Origin: Deltaproteobacteria bacterium | GTDB lineage: Bacteria > Desulfobacterota > Desulfobacteria > Desulfobacterales > ETH-SRB1 | NCBI GenBank assembly: GCA_030262795.1 | Contig: JAJSZO010000017.1 | Coordinates: 1-19,878, forward strand | Length of the DNA stretch: 19,878 nucleotides | Direction: 5' to 3' | Part shown: piece after piece, positions 1-6,966 of the stretch | How positions within the stretch are numbered: the first letter of the stretch is position 1 | Layout: each line of letters starts with the position of its first letter | Program-made: the position numbers and the translations under genes | Notes under the pieces: model-generated | The model's input: only the letters and a program-made list of their open reading frames with translations | What the model was told of the DNA's origin: nothing | Database searches by the model: none

Positions 1-108
1 AAGCCGCTTGAGTGGGACTGGGCAAAGCCGTGCCGTTTTTTTGAGAGGAAGGAACAAATGGATTTACGGGAAATAGCTGTCGGTTTGAAAAAAGGGCTAC
101 CGCCATAA
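1..108 (+). CDS. 3' end of an unidentified gene (partial)
   Basis: Frame 1 is open from the first base of the window to a TAA at 106-108 and encodes a 35-residue C-terminal tail with normal-looking composition (Trp, Phe and charged residues, ending in LPP). The start lies outside the window. The last codons and the stop fall inside the inverted-repeat element that begins at 99, so the repeat supplies the C-terminus. I do not recognise the family. It could also be a chance open frame, since 36 codons is short. Confidence 0.4.
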   Translation, partial: KPLEWDWAKPCRFFERKEQMDLREIAVGLKKGLPP

Positions 109-227
109 GGCGGGACACTTTTAAAGTAGATAAGACGGAGACTTTAGCAAATAATCAAGCAAAATCAATGACAAATCCAGCATTGGATAACTAACTTAAT
201 TTACTGGCTGTCCCGCCTTATGGCGGT
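99..227. repeat. REPIN-like element with 19-bp perfect inverted ends
   Basis: The 19 bases at 99-117 (ACCGCCATAAGGCGGGACA) are the exact reverse complement of 209-227. Each end is itself a hairpin: CCGCC-ATAA-GGCGG on the left and its mirror on the right. Two REP-type hairpins in inverted orientation around a ~90-bp AT-rich spacer is the architecture called a REPIN, which is mobilised in trans by REP-associated Y1 transposases (family knowledge; none is in this window). A terminator role for either hairpin is possible. Confidence 0.7.
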
Positions 228-364
228 GGCCATTAAAAAGCGTAAAATTTTATGATTTTAGTTGAATATCAGTACAAAAATTGGTTAACTCTTAATTTAT
301 TATCATGGCAAGGTATATGTTGAATTGAGGTATGGGGATTCCAACCACAATATGTAGGTAAAGT
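228..364. other. AT-rich intergenic leader of the MCE-domain gene
   Basis: This spacer is AT-rich and carries no open frame I can support. It presumably holds the promoter of the gene at 365. I see no convincing -35/-10 pair, and the ribosome binding site before 365 is weak. Confidence 0.4.
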
Positions 365-1039
365 ATGGTTAGAAGAGTTTTGATTCCATTGATGTTAGCT
401 TTGGTTTTTTTTGGGTGCAAAGAGGGTGACCTTTGTATCAAGATTCGGTATGATCAGGTTCAAGATTTGAAAGAGGGCGACCGGGTAATTTTTGAAGAGA
501 ACCACATAGGCGAAGTCACAGGTGTGTTCTATTCAGAAGATGGGTATTACGTGGTAAACTTGGCGATCAAACGGCACTTTGCCAACGCTGCTAATGAACA
601 CTCCAAGTTCTTCATCATAGCGGACCCCAAAAATGAGGGGAAAAAGGCCGTTGAAGTGATCCAAACCCAAAAAAGGGGATCACCCCTGCAAGATGGTGCG
701 ACCGTTCAAGGTTCCACTAAATCTTCACCGGTCTTCAGTCAGATGAGGGAGAACTTTGAGAAAGGGCTTGGGAATCTTAAAGAACAGTTCGAGCGATTCT
801 TCGAAGACCTCAGGAGCATCCCCGAGACCGAGGATTTCAAAAAGCTTGAAAAGGAATTGGAGCGTTTGGCAGAAGAAATGAAGCGATCAAGCAAATCGGT
901 GCGAGAAAAGATACAGAAAGAATTGTTGCCCCGGCTCAAAGAGAAGATTGAAAAGCTCCGAAAGCAGTTCCGGAAATTCGGACGGGAGGAAGAATTAGAA
1001 CCTCTGGAAACTCAAATGGAAAAGATTATAAACATATGA
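365..1039 (+). CDS. MlaD/MCE-domain lipoprotein, probable lipid-transport component
   Basis: The 224-residue product begins with a short basic/hydrophobic signal ending in FFGC, with Cys18 a probable lipidation site although the lipobox is imperfect. Residues about 22-118 look like one MCE domain (LKEGDRVIFEENHIGEVTGV is the typical motif). Residues about 127-220 are a charged Lys/Glu-rich coiled coil. MCE proteins bind lipids between inner and outer membranes, usually with an ABC permease/ATPase (MlaE/MlaF); neither partner is adjacent here. The gene stands alone between two spacers. The start is the only early ATG and has a poor Shine-Dalgarno. Family assignment is fairly firm; the substrate is unknown. 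Confidence 0.75.
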   Translation: MVRRVLIPLMLALVFFGCKEGDLCIKIRYDQVQDLKEGDRVIFEENHIGEVTGVFYSEDGYYVVNLAIKRHFANAANEHSKFFIIADPKNEGKKAVEVIQTQKRGSPLQDGATVQGSTKSSPVFSQMRENFEKGLGNLKEQFERFFEDLRSIPETEDFKKLEKELERLAEEMKRSSKSVREKIQKELLPRLKEKIEKLRKQFRKFGREEELEPLETQMEKIINI

Positions 1040-1390
1040 CCTTAGCTCCCCACAGATGGCGACTTTGTGGCTACCACCTCTGATTGCAAGAATCACAGCC
1101 CGGCTATGTCCGGTAAGGAATACTTATGATATTTATTACAAATCCGGGATAAAATCGCCTGGTGGGCAGTCATAGATAATGGCAAGATATCAAAACACCA
1201 CCGGGATCTGAGACCGGAGCCTGCCCCGGACTTGATCCAAGGGCATGTGCTCAAAGGGATAGCTCGGGAACTCGGGAGATCCAGCCGTAGGCGAAATCCT
1301 GGCACTCATGAGGAAAGTCTGCCTGTCAGGGAGTTCTGCGGTTGACGCAGAAGACACAAACATAAAGATGGTCGATACAAGGTAAAAACA
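1040..1390. other. 351-bp spacer with a start-less open frame
   Basis: No convincing gene was found. One plus-strand frame is open for 71 codons (1130-1345) without a good start or ribosome binding site; its translation is Arg/Pro-rich and unrecognised, and may be a decayed fragment. The stretch around 1217-1242 (CCTGCCCCGGACTTGATCC) resembles a dispersed intergenic repeat common in proteobacteria. The promoter of the nfeD-like gene must lie here, but I could not place it. Confidence 0.3.
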
Positions 1391-1855
1391 ATGAATCTTT
1401 CACCTTCGCTAATATGGTTTCTTGTGGGCGTTGTATTTTTAATCGCAGAGTTATTAATTCCCGGGTTCATCTTAATTTTTTTTACAGCCGGATGCTGGAT
1501 AGCTGGATTAATTGTTTGGCTGACAGATATTGAATTAACGATCCAAATATTAATTTTCACTGTTTCCTCTCTGATTCTTCTTTTTTCTTTACGCAAATAC
1601 AGCATAAAAACATTTAAGGGAACTACCCGTGATGATGTTGATGACCGCTATGCGGACTCAAAAATTGGAAAAACAGCTATAGTGACAAAAGCAATAACAC
1701 CAAACATGCCTGGAGAGATAAAAGTCATGGGGAGTTTTTGGAGGGCTGTTTCAGATATAAAAATTGATGAAGAACAATCAGTTTTAATAGAAAGCCAAGA
1801 GTCAGAGGATGGGCTTACTTTCAAAGTTAAACCTTTTATAAGGAGGGGAAAATGA
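1391..1855 (+). CDS. NfeD-like membrane protein (short form, YbbK-type)
   Basis: This is a 154-residue protein. Residues about 5-70 contain hydrophobic segments typical of short NfeD proteins, beginning with a TM and the signature AELLIPGFILIFF. Residues about 90-150 form an OB-fold-like domain (KIGKTAIVTKAI...GEIKVMGSFWRAV). Short NfeD proteins pair with SPFH/stomatin proteins and are thought to help organise membrane microdomains or membrane-protein quality control. Its TGA stop overlaps the ATG of the downstream stomatin gene in an ATGA, so the two are translationally coupled. The ribosome binding site is a weak AAGG about 9 bases upstream. Confidence 0.88.
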   Translation: MNLSPSLIWFLVGVVFLIAELLIPGFILIFFTAGCWIAGLIVWLTDIELTIQILIFTVSSLILLFSLRKYSIKTFKGTTRDDVDDRYADSKIGKTAIVTKAITPNMPGEIKVMGSFWRAVSDIKIDEEQSVLIESQESEDGLTFKVKPFIRRGK

Positions 1856-2781
1856 GCGAATCATTAATTGTAGTTGGTGTACTTGCTGTAATCATAATAA
1901 TTTTATTAATTAAAACAGCTGTTATTGTTCCTCAACGGTCAGAGTACATTATTGAACGACTTGGCAAGTATAGTAAGTCCTTGAGTGCGGGCTTCCATGT
2001 TCTTGTGCCTTTTCTTGAGAAGATTGCCTACAAACGTTCCCTGAAAGAAGAAGTACTGGACATCCCATCACAAGATTGCATAACTACCGACAATGTATCC
2101 GTGTCAATAGATGGCCTTTTATACCTCCAGGTTATAGATAGTAAGCTTTCCGCCTACGGCATTGATGATTATAGGTTTGCGGCGAGCCAACTCGCTCAAA
2201 CTTCTCTCAGGTCAGTAATTGGCAGAATTGAATTAGACAGGACTTTTGAAGAACGTGACAGCTTGAACCAACAAGTAGTTTCTGCAATAGATGAGGCAGC
2301 ACAAAATTGGGGCATTAAAGTATTGCGCTATGAAATAAAAGATATCACACCTCCCCAAACTGTTATGGACGCAATGGAAAAACAAATGAAAGCGGAACGA
2401 GAAAAACGTGCCTCTATAGCAACATCTGAAGGAGACAGACAGGCTCGAATAAATCGTGCAGAAGGTTTAAAGAAAGAAGCAATTGAGGTGTCCGAAGGTG
2501 AGAAACAAAAACGTATAAATGAGGCTGAAGGTCAAGCAAAAGAAATTGAATTGGTTGCACAGGCCACAGCCGAAGGGATCAAAAAAGTTGCTGAATCTTT
2601 AAGTATGGCTGGAGGAGAAACAGCCGCAAATTTAAGAGTGGCAGAAAAGTATATCGCAGAATTTGGAAATTTGGCAAAAGAAAATAACACTATGATTATC
2701 CCGGCTAATATGGGAGATATTTCATCAATGGTTGCAACAGTTATGTCCGTCTTGGGGCACACAACAAATCACCGGAGCTAA
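1852..2781 (+). CDS. qmcA: SPFH/Band 7 stomatin-like protein (QmcA family)
   Basis: This is a 309-residue paraslipin. Residues about 4-25 form one N-terminal membrane anchor. The SPFH/Band 7 domain follows from about 27 to 190 (VPQRSEYIIERLGKYSK, then LDIPSQDCITTDNVSVSIDG). Residues about 190-255 are an Ala/Glu/Lys-rich coiled coil (EGDRQARINRAEG repeats) that drives oligomerisation. Such proteins form large ring or cage assemblies on the inner membrane and can modulate FtsH-type proteases (family knowledge). The gene overlaps nfeD by 4 bp and is preceded by the ribosome binding site AGGAGGGG. Length and order match QmcA/YbbK pairs. The symbol follows the E. coli homologue. Confidence 0.88.
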   Translation: MSESLIVVGVLAVIIIILLIKTAVIVPQRSEYIIERLGKYSKSLSAGFHVLVPFLEKIAYKRSLKEEVLDIPSQDCITTDNVSVSIDGLLYLQVIDSKLSAYGIDDYRFAASQLAQTSLRSVIGRIELDRTFEERDSLNQQVVSAIDEAAQNWGIKVLRYEIKDITPPQTVMDAMEKQMKAEREKRASIATSEGDRQARINRAEGLKKEAIEVSEGEKQKRINEAEGQAKEIELVAQATAEGIKKVAESLSMAGGETAANLRVAEKYIAEFGNLAKENNTMIIPANMGDISSMVATVMSVLGHTTNHRS

Positions 2782-2883
2782 CTGGAGAAGGTCGTGCAGC
2801 TTCGGGGAGGTCGGAGTCATGCATAGGCCAAGCGCTGTAGCTCAGTACAGACCACAGGAGAAATTTTGTGTGGAGAATATATT

Positions 2884-3357
2884 ATGGAGAAAACAGTTCA
2901 TTGTAAGTGCAAATCAGGATGCAAAACAAAACGATGTATTTGCCTGAAACATAATGAACCCTGTGATGATAAATGCAGGTGCATTGATTGTCAAAATCCG
3001 CTAAATGGAGTCGACATCACCAAACTATCAGTTTGCGCTATTCAAAATATTGATGAGTATAAAAATCTATCAGAAGAAGAGTTACAAGAGAAATATGAAC
3101 TACCTTGTGGGTGCGAAGAAGTACCTTTGCACAAACTCATTGGTGAATATAGTTGTTCCAAGTGTGGTGAGTTATATTGGTATTCTTTTTGTTGGGACGA
3201 AGTCGTACAAGACAGTTGCACTTGGCATTGTGAAATATGCGGCACATGTAGAGATTGGCGGGAATGGCACTGCCCGAATTGTAATAAATGTACGTATGGA
3301 GTGAGTCTCCCTTGTGAACACTGTGGCACGGGAAGCAAATATTCCGGCGCGTATTAA
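2884..3357 (+). CDS. Cys-rich protein with Tesmin-type CXC module and CTCHY-like zinc finger
   Basis: The 157-residue product has 24 cysteines. Residues 7-38 carry nine in the order C-x-C-x3-C-x4-C-x-C-x6-C-x3-C-x-C-x2-C-x-N, almost exactly the CXC (CRC) pattern of Tesmin/TSO1/LIN54 and MSL2, with one residue fewer after the second Cys. Residues 75-103 hold paired cysteines (CGC, CSKC) of a zinc ribbon. Residues 116-147 read C-x2-C-x2-C-x6-HC-x2-C-x2-C-x7-C-x2-C, resembling the CTCHY finger of Pirh2-type E3 ligases. I chose ATG 2884 because GGAGA lies 7 bases upstream; an in-frame TTG at 2866 with AGGAG is an alternative adding six residues. It should bind several Zn ions; nucleic-acid binding by the CXC part is plausible. 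No function is assigned. The 84-bp spacer to qmcA allows co-transcription. Confidence 0.72.
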   Translation: MEKTVHCKCKSGCKTKRCICLKHNEPCDDKCRCIDCQNPLNGVDITKLSVCAIQNIDEYKNLSEEELQEKYELPCGCEEVPLHKLIGEYSCSKCGELYWYSFCWDEVVQDSCTWHCEICGTCRDWREWHCPNCNKCTYGVSLPCEHCGTGSKYSGAY

Positions 3358-3642
3358 AAATATGTGATCAGCTTGAACTAGTTTAACAAAGCTCTTGCTC
3401 GTGTCCAGTTAAGTCCGAATCGTTGGGATTGGATATAAATGAAAAAGGCTCGGAAGGATCTGTGTCGAATGATCGGTGTCAACGGATGAAGTCGCTGAAG
3501 TGTTCTTAGATGAAGTTTCGGGCATGGTGGAGGCGTTTGGCAATAACGCCAAACGATCTCATCTGCTACCCTCTACGACCGAACACTTCGGTTTCGCCGC
3601 CACAGTCCAGCACAATTCACTTTTAAATAAGGAGAAACAGAT
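3358..3642. other. Spacer with a long imperfect palindrome
   Basis: This spacer separates the Cys-rich gene from the 34-residue ORF. Its main content is the imperfect palindrome listed at 3497-3589. An 83-codon frame overlaps it (from 3476), but it has no ribosome binding site and runs out of frame through the better-supported small gene at 3643, so I treat it as chance. Confidence 0.4.
3497..3589. repeat. 93-nt imperfect palindrome (two-tier hairpin)
   Basis: An outer 9-bp arm pair (GAAGTGTTC 3497-3505 with GAACACTTC 3581-3589) is nearly concentric with an inner 8-bp pair (CGTTTGGC 3534-3541 with GCCAAACG 3548-3555, 6-nt loop). The intervening 25-28 nt on each side are partly complementary. 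It could be a structured RNA, a terminator of the Cys-rich gene or a recombination-type site. The attC consensus core is not matched. Confidence 0.5.
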
Positions 3643-3747
3643 ATGGGTGATAAGGGAAAAAAAGACAAAGGCAAAAGGGAACAACAGAAAACAGCTCAGC
3701 TTAATCCAAAGGAAAAACGAAAATTGAAAAAAGAAAAGAAGAAATAA
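3643..3747 (+). CDS. 34-residue Lys-rich mini-protein
   Basis: A short ORF starts at ATG 3643 with a good ribosome binding site (AAGGAGA, about 7 bases upstream) and ends at TAA 3745. The product is strongly basic: it starts MGDKGKKDKGK and has about 15 lysines. There are no membrane or Cys features. I recall similar conserved hypothetical mini-proteins starting MGDK.KKDK in proteobacteria, but their function is unknown. Nucleic-acid or ribosome association is a guess from charge alone. A MITE is inserted 16 bp after the stop. Confidence 0.6.
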   Translation: MGDKGKKDKGKREQQKTAQLNPKEKRKLKKEKKK

Positions 3748-3763
3748 ATGCCAAGATAAATAA

Positions 3764-3968
3764 GGAACGTGGACGAATTAACTTCCCCAAGTAGGCGCAC
3801 AGATTTGGGTCGAATTTGCCCAAATCTCAAATATAGGCTCAGATCACAAAAGTTGATGGAATAGCGAGCTATTTCAATATTTTTGGGATTTGAGGCTGGA
3901 TTTGAGATTTGGCAAAGGCGGCCTGAAGCTGTGATGCATAGTTGGGGAAGTTATTTTGTCCATGTTCC
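3764..3968 (+). mobile_element. MITE copy A (205 bp)
   Basis: The element starts GGAACGTGGACGAATTAACTT and ends with the near reverse complement of that (GGGGAAGTTATTTTGTCCATG then TTCC), giving terminal inverted repeats of about 26 bp. TAA flanks it directly on both sides (3761-3763 and 3969-3971), consistent with a 3-bp target duplication. Internally it has a 9-bp stem (AGATTTGGG/CCCAAATCT) and the palindrome AATAGC-GA-GCTATT. It has no ORF. Copies B, C and D share the body. Confidence 0.88.
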
Positions 3969-4027
3969 TAAGTTGGTAGCCGGTATAAACTGAACAGTAA
4001 AAAAGTTTGAGCCCTTAATATAATGTT

Positions 4028-5581
4028 ATGAATTCCCATAATGTTCGAAACAATATATTTAAGGAATCCCTTCTCAACAAAGATTCGTTTACCGTAACAT
4101 GTGAACTTGTCCCGGGAAGAGGTTCCAGAAGCAAGGCACAGGACAGACTTCTCGAATTTGCTGAAAAAGCTGCACTTAAGGGGAATATTCAGGCCTTGAG
4201 CATTACCGAGAGTGCAGGCGGTCATCCTGCCCTCAGTCCTGAAGTATTGGGAAAAGATATTTTAAAGCTTGGCGTTGATCCTCTGGTGCACCTGACCTGT
4301 AAGGACAGGAATCGCAACCAGTTGGAAAGTCGTTTATTTGCTCATGGCAGGGAAGAAATGTACAATCTCCTCATTATGGGAGGGGACTATCCCAGATACG
4401 GTTTCAAGGGATATGCCAAACCTGTATTCGATCTTGATACGGTTCAGCTTATAAGAATGGCCGACGAGATGATTAGAGGATTTGAGGTGGCAAAGCATGC
4501 ACCTGGTGGCGGGACAACACTACCACCAATTCCTTTTTTCAAAGGATGTGTAATTTCTCCCTTTAAAAAACTGGAATCCGAGTTGATGACCCAGTTATTC
4601 AAACTCCACAAAAAAATTGCTGCCGGCGCTGATTTTGTCATCACTCAGGTGGGATTTGATGCTCGAAAATTTGATGAAATAATACGGTATATGCGGCAAA
4701 ACGGCCTGGATGTGCCAATACTTGGGAACGTTTATATACCAAGCAAAGCAATAGCTTCACTTATGCATCAGGGGGCTGTGCCGGGCTGTGTAGTTACCGA
4801 TAAACTTATGTCTTTGTATGAAGAAGAATCTTTTCTTCCGGACGCAGGTAAAAAGAACCGATTAATTCGTGGAGCCAGGCTGATAGCAATCCTGAAGGGT
4901 CTCGGATACGATGGAGTTCATATTGGAGGATCGCAACTTAATTATGAAGACATAGAATTTGTTCTGGAAAAGAGCAATGACTTCTATCCCGACTGGCAAC
5001 GTTGGACCAAAGAATTTTCTTTTCCTCAAAAAAACGGTTTTTACTTCTTTGAGTTTGATGCGAAATCAGGGTTGAATACTGATATGGCGGTCAATCGTAA
5101 CAAGAACGTTCCTCGAAAATCAGGGTTCTATTGTTTTAACAGATGGCTTCATAAAAACGCATTTGACAAAAAAGGTTGCCTATATCCTCCTTTAAAAACA
5201 CTTTGTCGTATAATATCAGGAAGATCCATTGAGAAATTATTTGCTGAAACTGAGTATTTTATTAAGTTTAGCTGCTTTGATTGCCGGATGTGTGGAGACT
5301 GCATACTTTCTGAAACTGCTTTCCTGTGTCCCCAGTCGCAGTGCGCCAAATATTTGCTTAACGGTCCCTGTGGAGGAAGCATTGATGGCTGGTGCGAAGT
5401 TTATCCCGGGGTTAAGCGTTGTGTTTATGTTCGAGCTTACGAACGGCTGAAGTCTTTTAATGAAGAAGAGAGCCTTAAATACAATATTATTCCGCCGAGA
5501 GATTGGTATTTAAACCGTAAGTCCTCATGGATCAATTATTTTATGGGAAAAGGTCATGAAGCCCTTAAAAAATATCTTTAG
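4028..5581 (+). CDS. Methylenetetrahydrofolate reductase with C-terminal MTHFR_C domain (MetF-MetV type)
   Basis: This is a 517-residue protein. Residues about 20-330 form a MetF-like TIM barrel: Glu26 (VTCELVPGRGS) matches the catalytic Glu region, and Asp120 (LLIMGGDYP) the flavin/folate-binding Asp region. Residues from about 416 form the Cys-rich MTHFR_C domain (CFDCRMCGDC, then CPQSQCAK, NGPCGG and a final C-x-V), the module known as MetV in Wood-Ljungdahl organisms. The enzyme should reduce 5,10-methylene-THF to methyl-THF, either in the methyl branch or for methionine synthesis. No other C1 genes are adjacent, so the gene is an orphan. The start ATG has no clear Shine-Dalgarno. The Cys-rich part may bind Zn or Fe-S; its role is not settled. 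Fusion order and motifs are clear, pathway use is inferred. Confidence 0.85.
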   Translation: MNSHNVRNNIFKESLLNKDSFTVTCELVPGRGSRSKAQDRLLEFAEKAALKGNIQALSITESAGGHPALSPEVLGKDILKLGVDPLVHLTCKDRNRNQLESRLFAHGREEMYNLLIMGGDYPRYGFKGYAKPVFDLDTVQLIRMADEMIRGFEVAKHAPGGGTTLPPIPFFKGCVISPFKKLESELMTQLFKLHKKIAAGADFVITQVGFDARKFDEIIRYMRQNGLDVPILGNVYIPSKAIASLMHQGAVPGCVVTDKLMSLYEEESFLPDAGKKNRLIRGARLIAILKGLGYDGVHIGGSQLNYEDIEFVLEKSNDFYPDWQRWTKEFSFPQKNGFYFFEFDAKSGLNTDMAVNRNKNVPRKSGFYCFNRWLHKNAFDKKGCLYPPLKTLCRIISGRSIEKLFAETEYFIKFSCFDCRMCGDCILSETAFLCPQSQCAKYLLNGPCGGSIDGWCEVYPGVKRCVYVRAYERLKSFNEEESLKYNIIPPRDWYLNRKSSWINYFMGKGHEALKKYL

Positions 5582-5673
5582 GGTTCGCACAAAAATAAGT
5601 TCGCAATTTTAAGTGTTGAGACGCCCGTCTGGCAAGGCGCGAAAGCGCAGGAATATCAGAAAAAGGAAAAAAC

Positions 5674-5991
5674 ATGAATTTTAAGGAATTAGCGGAAAAT
5701 CTGGGGTTAGAGGAAGATGAGTTTCAGGAAATAGTAGAACTTTTTCTGGAAACAAGTGATGCTGATCTTCATAAATTACGTTCAGCAATTGACCGGGAAG
5801 ATACACAGCAAGCCATTGAAGCTGCCCATTCCATCAAAGGAGCATCAGGAAATCTCGGATTTATGGCGATATCCGAAAAGGCAAAAAATGTTGAAATAAA
5901 GGCTCGTGAAAAAGATCTATCCGGGGCAAATGAAGCGGTTGAAAACATCAAGAAGGAAGTTGACAGGATAGCCCAGGCTTTGAAAACCTAA
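5674..5991 (+). CDS. HPt domain phosphotransfer protein
   Basis: A free-standing 105-residue HPt protein forming a four-helix bundle. His52 sits in the signature AAHSIKGASGNLGF and is the predicted phosphorylated residue. It would shuttle phosphate between a hybrid histidine kinase, not in this window, and a receiver. The neighbouring gene starts 18 bp downstream and has a receiver domain, so the pair probably forms one phosphorelay. A ribosome binding site (AAAAAGGAAAAAAC) precedes the ATG. The 92-bp leader contains a GC-rich stretch (ACGCCCGTCTGGCAAGGCGC) that may be a dispersed repeat. Confidence 0.88.
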   Translation: MNFKELAENLGLEEDEFQEIVELFLETSDADLHKLRSAIDREDTQQAIEAAHSIKGASGNLGFMAISEKAKNVEIKAREKDLSGANEAVENIKKEVDRIAQALKT

Positions 5992-6009
5992 AACTAAGGA
6001 TGGAAGTTG

Positions 6010-6966
6010 ATGTCCCATTTCCCGATACTTGTTGCAGAAGACAATCCCGTATCACGCAAGCTTCTTGAAAAGACCCTTGTCAAGGCGGGACATAAAGTGG
6101 TGTCTGTAGAAAACGGACGAAAGGCATTGGAGGTTTTTAAAGAAGTATTTTTTCCCATAGTCTTAACCGACTGGATGATGCCTGAAATGGATGGCCTGGA
6201 ATTATGCAGAGCAATCAGAAAAGATACATCGAAAGGCTATGTATTTATTGTTCTCCTGACGGCAAAGGATTCCAAAGATGATATTGTATCAGGATTAGAA
6301 GCAGGCGCTGATGATTATTTGACCAAACCTCTTAATAATGCTGAACTGATCGCTCGTATCAAAACCGGCATACGCATTCTGGAGCTGGAAAGAGCCCTCA
6401 AAAAAGCAAACGAAAAAAACAGAATTTTGTCCATAACTGATCCCCTCACTAAAATATACAATCGCGGCTATCTGAACCAACATCTTTCAGAGGAAATTAA
6501 AAGAGCAAGAAGATATAAACGCCCCCTCTCCCTAATTTTATGCGACATTGATCATTTCAAAAAAGTGAATGACACCTACGGACATCAGATTGGAGATCAG
6601 GTATTGAAAGAATTTGTTCAGTGTATCAAGGAATCAATTCGATATGATGTGGACTGGGTTGTCCGATACGGGGGTGAGGAATTCATAGTTGTACTTCCCG
6701 AGACAGATTTAAGAAGCGCCTGCTTCGTGGCTGAAAGACTTCGCAATGTCATTGCCATGAAAACAATTGAAGTAAAGGATAAGGTGATTCACATCACAGC
6801 CAGTTTTGGAGTGAACAGTATTGATTCCACTACCCCGGATGATAAAATATCCTCCAACGCCATAATCAACGAAGCAGATAGATGCCTCTACCTGGCCAAA
6901 CAGGAAGGAAGAAACAGGGTCAATGCCGGCATTACCTTACTCCCCATACATACTCTGCGTGATTGA
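6010..6966 (+). CDS. Response regulator diguanylate cyclase (REC-GGDEF)
   Basis: The 318-residue protein has an N-terminal receiver (about 4-120) with the acidic pair Glu10-Asp11, phospho-acceptor Asp54 (LTDWMMPEMDG) and a conserved Lys in LTKPL. After a short coiled linker comes a GGDEF domain (about 150-312) with an intact GGEEF active site at 221-225, so it should make c-di-GMP (PleD architecture). The allosteric I-site is altered: the four residues ending five before GGEEF read YDVD rather than RxxD, with Arg displaced by one. ATG 6010 is preferred over the in-frame TTG 6007 because AGGA lies 8 bases upstream. It lies 18 bp after the HPt gene and overlaps the convergent gene's end by 35 bp. 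Confidence 0.9.
   Translation: MSHFPILVAEDNPVSRKLLEKTLVKAGHKVVSVENGRKALEVFKEVFFPIVLTDWMMPEMDGLELCRAIRKDTSKGYVFIVLLTAKDSKDDIVSGLEAGADDYLTKPLNNAELIARIKTGIRILELERALKKANEKNRILSITDPLTKIYNRGYLNQHLSEEIKRARRYKRPLSLILCDIDHFKKVNDTYGHQIGDQVLKEFVQCIKESIRYDVDWVVRYGGEEFIVVLPETDLRSACFVAERLRNVIAMKTIEVKDKVIHITASFGVNSIDSTTPDDKISSNAIINEADRCLYLAKQEGRNRVNAGITLLPIHTLRD

Noticed and set aside
2833..2850. tRNA-like GTAGCTCAGT word before the Cys-rich gene
   Set aside because: It resembles a tRNA D-arm, but there is no T-arm (GGTTCGAATCC), anticodon arm or acceptor pairing downstream.
3534..3555. attC-type integron site
   Set aside because: GTTTGGC/GCCAAAC does not fit the GTTRRRY/RYYYAAC core, and no integrase or cassette array is present.
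3476..3727. 83-codon plus-strand frame
   Set aside because: It has no ribosome binding site, crosses the palindrome, and overlaps the better-supported mini-protein in another frame.
5582..5673. Possible riboswitch in the HPt gene leader
   Set aside because: The GC-rich stretch does not show the conserved core of c-di-GMP or other riboswitches that I can recognise; it looks more like a dispersed repeat.
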